A DNA stretch of 64,000 bases from Kosakonia oryziphila (lineage in GTDB: Bacteria; Pseudomonadota; Gammaproteobacteria; Enterobacterales; Enterobacteriaceae): positions 1 through 64,000 of the forward strand of contig NZ_FMBC01000003.1 in the NCBI RefSeq assembly GCF_900094795.1, in the 5' to 3' direction. Positions 60,527-64,000 of this stretch are shown in pieces; positions within the stretch are counted from its first letter, which is position 1, and each line of letters begins with the position of its first letter. Made by a program: the position numbers and the translations under genes. Under the pieces are notes generated by a model, which was given only the letters and a program-made list of their open reading frames with translations, did not search any database and was not told where the DNA came from.

Positions 60527-60621
60527 GAGGTAACCTTTTTGCTACATTTACACTGTGCCGCCAGGCGCAGCGGATTAACAATTCGCAGCACTGCCCTTTT
60601 GTTACGGGCATAAGGAGTGAT

Positions 60622-62034
60622 ATGCCCACCCATCTGGTCTGGTTTCGCGCGGATTTGCGCGTACATGATAATCTTGCGCTCGCGGCCGCTTGCCACAATC
60701 CCGGCGTCCGTGTTATCGCGCTTTTTATTGCCACGCCAGCACAGTGGCAGCAGCATCACATGGCGCCGCGCCAGGCGGCGCTGCTCAACGCCTGTCTTAA
60801 CTCACTGCAACAGTCGCTGGCGGAAAAGGGCATTCCGCTGCTCTACCGCGAGGTGGATGATTTTGCTGCCTGCGTGCAGGTCCTTGCCCAAATCTGTGCC
60901 AGTGAGCAGGTAAGCCATCTTTTTTATAACTCTCAGTATGAATTCAATGAACGCCAGCGTGATGGGGCTGTAGAAAAAGCGCTGCCAAACGTATCCTGCC
61001 AGAGGTTTGACGACAGCGTGATGCTGGCACCGGGCAGCGTGATGACTGGCAATCACGAGATGTATAAAGTCTTTACGCCGTTCAAAAACGCTTTTTTACG
61101 GCGGCTAAAAGAGAAACTGCCCGAATGCGTAGCCGCACCGTGCTCGCGGAAAGGGACGCGGCCCATTGCTAAGCCGATCATACTTAACTACCCGCAGCAG
61201 CCGTTTGATGAACAACTTTTCCCCATTGATGAGAAAAGCGTGATTGCCCGGCTACGCCACTTTTGCCAGCAGCAGGCGGCAGAGTATGAGCAGCAACGTG
61301 ATTTTCCGGCGATTGAAGGTACCAGCCGCCTCTCCGCCGCGCTGGCGATTGGTGCACTGTCGCCGCGCCAGTGTCTGCACCATTTACTGGCCGAGCAGCC
61401 GCAGGCGCTCGATGGCGGAAGCGGCGCAGTATGGCTCAATGAGCTGATCTGGCGAGAGTTTTACCGTCATCTGATGATGTTCCATCCGGCACTCTGCAAG
61501 CACAAACCTTTTATCCCCTGGACCGATAAGGTGCAGTGGCAGGAAAATCAACAGCAGCTTGAGGCCTGGCAAAAGGGCAGCACTGGCTTTCCGATTGTTG
61601 ATGCCGCAATGCGTCAGTTGAACAGTACCGGCTGGATGCATAATCGACTGCGGATGATCGTGGCCAGCTTTCTGGTCAAGGACTTACTTATCGACTGGCG
61701 CTGCGGAGAGCGCTATTTTATCTCCCAGTTGATTGATGGTGATCTGGCGGCAAACAATGGCGGCTGGCAGTGGGCTGCCTCAACGGGGACCGATGCGGTG
61801 CCTTATTTTCGCATTTTCAACCCCACCACGCAGGGGGAACGCTTTGACGCCAGAGGCGAGTTTATTCGTCGCTGGTTACCTGAATTACAAGCGGTGCCGG
61901 AAAAGCATCTCCATCAACCCTGGGCGTGGGCGGATAAACAGGGGCTACGTCTCGATTATCCCCGCCCAATTGTGGACCATAAACAGACACGAGCCGCCAC
62001 TCTGGCGGCGTATGAAGCCGCCCGTAAAGCATAA
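60622..62034 (+). CDS. phrB: Deoxyribodipyrimidine photolyase PhrB
   Basis: PhrB uses blue light to split cyclobutane pyrimidine dimers. The 470 residues include the N-terminal antenna domain (about 1-130, PTHLVWFRADLRVHDN) that binds methenyltetrahydrofolate. The C-terminal FAD domain has WLNELIWREFYRHLM and the tryptophan-rich WMHNRLRMIVASFLVKDLLIDW and NGGWQWAASTGTDA segments (about 340-400). It is two residues shorter than K-12. The start has a GGCATAAGGAG ribosome site. The next gene, ybgI, begins 11 bases after its stop. Confidence 0.96.
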   Translation: MPTHLVWFRADLRVHDNLALAAACHNPGVRVIALFIATPAQWQQHHMAPRQAALLNACLNSLQQSLAEKGIPLLYREVDDFAACVQVLAQICASEQVSHLFYNSQYEFNERQRDGAVEKALPNVSCQRFDDSVMLAPGSVMTGNHEMYKVFTPFKNAFLRRLKEKLPECVAAPCSRKGTRPIAKPIILNYPQQPFDEQLFPIDEKSVIARLRHFCQQQAAEYEQQRDFPAIEGTSRLSAALAIGALSPRQCLHHLLAEQPQALDGGSGAVWLNELIWREFYRHLMMFHPALCKHKPFIPWTDKVQWQENQQQLEAWQKGSTGFPIVDAAMRQLNSTGWMHNRLRMIVASFLVKDLLIDWRCGERYFISQLIDGDLAANNGGWQWAASTGTDAVPYFRIFNPTTQGERFDARGEFIRRWLPELQAVPEKHLHQPWAWADKQGLRLDYPRPIVDHKQTRAATLAAYEAARKA

Positions 62035-62045
62035 AGAGAGCATTG

Positions 62046-62789
62046 ATGAAAAATACCGAACTGGAAAAACTGATTAACGAGAAACTGAACAGTGCGGCAT
62101 TCAGTGACTACGGCCCGAACGGCCTACAGGTTGAAGGACGGGAAACGGTGCAAAAAATTGTCACTGGCGTGACCGCCAGCCAGGCGTTACTGGATGAGGC
62201 GGTACGTCAACAGGCGGACGCGGTAATCGTCCATCACGGCTATTTCTGGAAAAATGAAGCGCCGGTCATTCTGGGCATGAAGCGTAACCGCCTGAAAACG
62301 CTTCTGGCGAACGACATCAACCTGTATGGCTGGCATCTGCCGCTCGATGCGCACCCGGAACTGGGCAATAACGCACAACTGGCGGCACTGCTCGGTATTA
62401 CCCTGCAAGGAGAAATCGAAGAGCTGTTGTCGTGGGGAGAACTAACGATGCCAGTACCGGGGCTGGAACTGGCTTCCTGGATTGAAGCTCGTCTGGGGCG
62501 TAAACCGCTCTGGTGCGGCGATACTGGGCCGGATCTTGTGAAACGTGTCGCCTGGTGTACCGGTGGCGGACAGGGTTTTATCGATAAAGCTGCTCGTTTT
62601 GGCGTTGATGCCTTTATCACCGGCGAGGTGTCGGAGCAGACCATTCACTCCGCGCGCGAGCAAGGGCTGCATTTCTACGCGGCGGGGCACCATGCTACCG
62701 AACGCGGCGGTATTCGCGCCCTGAGCGACTGGCTGAATACGCATACCGATCTTGATGTTACGTTTGTGGATATTCCGAACCCGGCCTGA
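62046..62789 (+). CDS. ybgI: NIF3-family metal-binding protein YbgI
   Basis: The 247-residue protein starts at 62046 ([15 protein letters not shown]), one codon inside the longer TTG-opened frame. NIF3 family members form hexameric rings with a dinuclear metal site, whose ligands are visible in [11 protein letters not shown] (His63/His64 region), [12 protein letters not shown] and the C-terminal [10 protein letters not shown]. coli YbgI is thought to act as a GTP cyclohydrolase-like or metal hydrolase; the exact role is unsettled. In K-12 dtpD separates it from phrB; here it does not. Confidence 0.93.
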   Translation: MKNTELEKLINEKLNSAAFSDYGPNGLQVEGRETVQKIVTGVTASQALLDEAVRQQADAVIVHHGYFWKNEAPVILGMKRNRLKTLLANDINLYGWHLPLDAHPELGNNAQLAALLGITLQGEIEELLSWGELTMPVPGLELASWIEARLGRKPLWCGDTGPDLVKRVAWCTGGGQGFIDKAARFGVDAFITGEVSEQTIHSAREQGLHFYAAGHHATERGGIRALSDWLNTHTDLDVTFVDIPNPA

Positions 62790-62800
62790 GGAGTGAACAA

Positions 62801-63457
62801 GTGCAGCGAGCGCGTTGTTATTTATTAGGGGAAACTGCCGTGGTGCTGGAGCTTGAGCCTCCTGTACAGTTGGCGACGCAAAAGCGGATCTGGCGGTTGA
62901 CGCAGCGGCTGTCCACGATGCCGGAGGTGGCGGAAGTCATTCCAGGGATGAATAACATGACAGTTGTGCTGAGCGATCCGGGCACGCTGGTGCTGGATGC
63001 TATTGAACGCCTGCAGCGCTGGTGGGAAGATAGTGAGGCGCTGGAGCCGGAATCTCGCGCCATTGAGATCCCAGTGCTGTACGGCGGCGATGCCGGACCG
63101 GATCTCGGACGGGTAGCGGAACATTGTCGGATGAGTGAAAAACAGGTGGTGGAGCTGCATGCCTCTGTTGATTACGTGGTCTGGTTTATTGGTTTTCAGC
63201 CTGGCTTTCCCTATCTGGGCGGCCTGCCGGAAGCGCTGGCCACGCCGCGACGCGCTGAACCGCGCGTTCGCGTAGCGGTGGGTTCTGTCGGTATTGGTGG
63301 CGCACAGACTGGCATCTATCCGCTGGAGACGCCCGGCGGTTGGAACCTGATTGGCCGCACTGATTTGGCGCTCTTTAATCCGCGTTTAACAGAACCGTCA
63401 CTGCTGCGTCCTGGCGACACACTGCGCTTCATTCCGCGCAAGGAGGGCGTATGTTGA
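62801..63457 (+). CDS. pxpB: 5-oxoprolinase subunit PxpB
   Basis: PxpB works with PxpA and PxpC in ATP-dependent opening of 5-oxoproline to glutamate, a metabolite repair step. The 218-residue protein starts with GTG behind GAGGAG. It has the carboxyltransferase subdomain C/D-type (KipI) pattern, with [25 protein letters not shown] (about 127-150) and [26 protein letters not shown] (about 167-192). Its 3' end overlaps pxpC by seven bases. Confidence 0.95.
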   Translation: MQRARCYLLGETAVVLELEPPVQLATQKRIWRLTQRLSTMPEVAEVIPGMNNMTVVLSDPGTLVLDAIERLQRWWEDSEALEPESRAIEIPVLYGGDAGPDLGRVAEHCRMSEKQVVELHASVDYVVWFIGFQPGFPYLGGLPEALATPRRAEPRVRVAVGSVGIGGAQTGIYPLETPGGWNLIGRTDLALFNPRLTEPSLLRPGDTLRFIPRKEGVC

Positions 63458-64000
63458 AAATTATTCGCGCCGGTATTTACACGACTTTGCAGGGGGGGAA
63501 GCGTACCGGTTTGCGCCAGTCCGGAATCAGCTATTGTGGTGCGCTGGACGCACCTGCGCTGAAAATTGCCAATGCACTGGTGGGCAATACACCCGATACG
63601 GCCGGGCTTGAGATCACGCTTGGCCAGTTCGAAGTGGTGTTCGAAAGCCGTTGCTGGTTTGCCCTGACTGGCGCGGGTTGTGAAGCGAAGCTCGACGGTA
63701 AACCCGTGTGGACGGGCTGGCGTTTTGTGGCAAAAGCTGGACAGCGGCTGGTGCTGAAACGTCCACTGCACGGTGTGCGTAGCTATCTGGCGGTGGCGGG
63801 TGGTTTTGCGCTGCCGGAGGTGCTGGGTTCCGGTAGTACTGACCTGAAAGCCGCTGTCGGTGGGTTGGAAGGGCGACTGCTACGTGATGGCGATACACTG
63901 CCTCTGGTAGAACCGGAGCAGCAATTTCGTACCCAGCAGGGTGTAAAACAACTGCTGTGGGGCAACCGCATTCGCGCGCTGCCGGGGCCGGAATATCATG
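63451..64000 (+). CDS. pxpC: 5-oxoprolinase subunit PxpC, N-terminal part (cut by window end)
   Basis: The ATG at 63451 overlaps the pxpB stop, and the frame stays open to the window end (183 full codons). The visible part is the KipA-type half of the 5-oxoprolinase: [24 protein letters not shown] at the start, then [30 protein letters not shown] and [22 protein letters not shown]. The family protein is about 310 residues, so roughly 125 more lie beyond the edge. The close overlap indicates equal, coupled synthesis of PxpB and PxpC. Confidence 0.93.
   Translation, partial: MLKIIRAGIYTTLQGGKRTGLRQSGISYCGALDAPALKIANALVGNTPDTAGLEITLGQFEVVFESRCWFALTGAGCEAKLDGKPVWTGWRFVAKAGQRLVLKRPLHGVRSYLAVAGGFALPEVLGSGSTDLKAAVGGLEGRLLRDGDTLPLVEPEQQFRTQQGVKQLLWGNRIRALPGPEYH

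Overview
The window is chromosomal DNA from a member of the Enterobacteriaceae. It follows, nearly gene for gene, the 14-16 minute region of the Escherichia coli map, from crcB to pxpC (ybgK). Most proteins match the E. coli K-12 lengths exactly (LipA 321 aa, LeuS 860, Fur 148, Pgm 546, KdpB 682). Several features argue against E. coli itself: cobD sits beside cobC; a GH20 chitobiase follows chiP where K-12 has chiQ; the NagE membrane domain is of a different type from K-12; ybeM is intact; and speF-potE, dtpD, rhsC, ybgA and the hscC-rihA block are absent from their K-12 positions. I place it near Escherichia, Citrobacter, Klebsiella and Enterobacter and leave the genus open. K-12, Salmonella and Klebsiella comparisons are from memory, not from a search.

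Layout. 1-347: the 3' end of a group II intron (maturase C-terminus plus RNA domains V and VI), ending about 3 bases from the crcB stop codon. 351-5427: crcB, ybeM, tatE, lipA, ybeF, lipB, ybeD (fluoride export, Tat secretion, lipoate synthesis). 5532-11899: dacA-rlpA-mrdB-mrdA-rlmH-rsfS (cell shape, peptidoglycan, ribosome). 12146-18752: cobC and divergent cobD, then nadD-holA-lptE-leuS. 18989-22734: ybeL and the gltIJKL glutamate/aspartate importer with the SroC small RNA. 23112-30051: lnt-corC-ybeY-ybeZ, miaB, ubiF. 30103-31401: an unrecognised membrane protein and a six-gene tRNA operon. 31623-46438: asnB, nagBACD, nagE, glnS, chiP-chb. 46544-51564: fur with its leader peptide uof, fldA, ybfE, ybfF, seqA, pgm. 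51649-59898: a half-size EamA protein and kdpFABCDE. 60267-64000: ybfA, phrB, ybgI, pxpB and the start of pxpC.

The most coherent functional story is chitin-oligosaccharide use. The ChiP outer-membrane porin, a secreted chitobiase, the NagE GlcNAc phosphotransferase permease and NagA/NagB would take chitobiose to fructose-6-phosphate. NagC-like operator pairs lie between nagB and nagE (with a CRP site) and upstream of chiP, so one repressor probably controls the whole route. I found no CRISPR array, prophage or insertion sequence. The only mobile element is the intron tail at the left edge.
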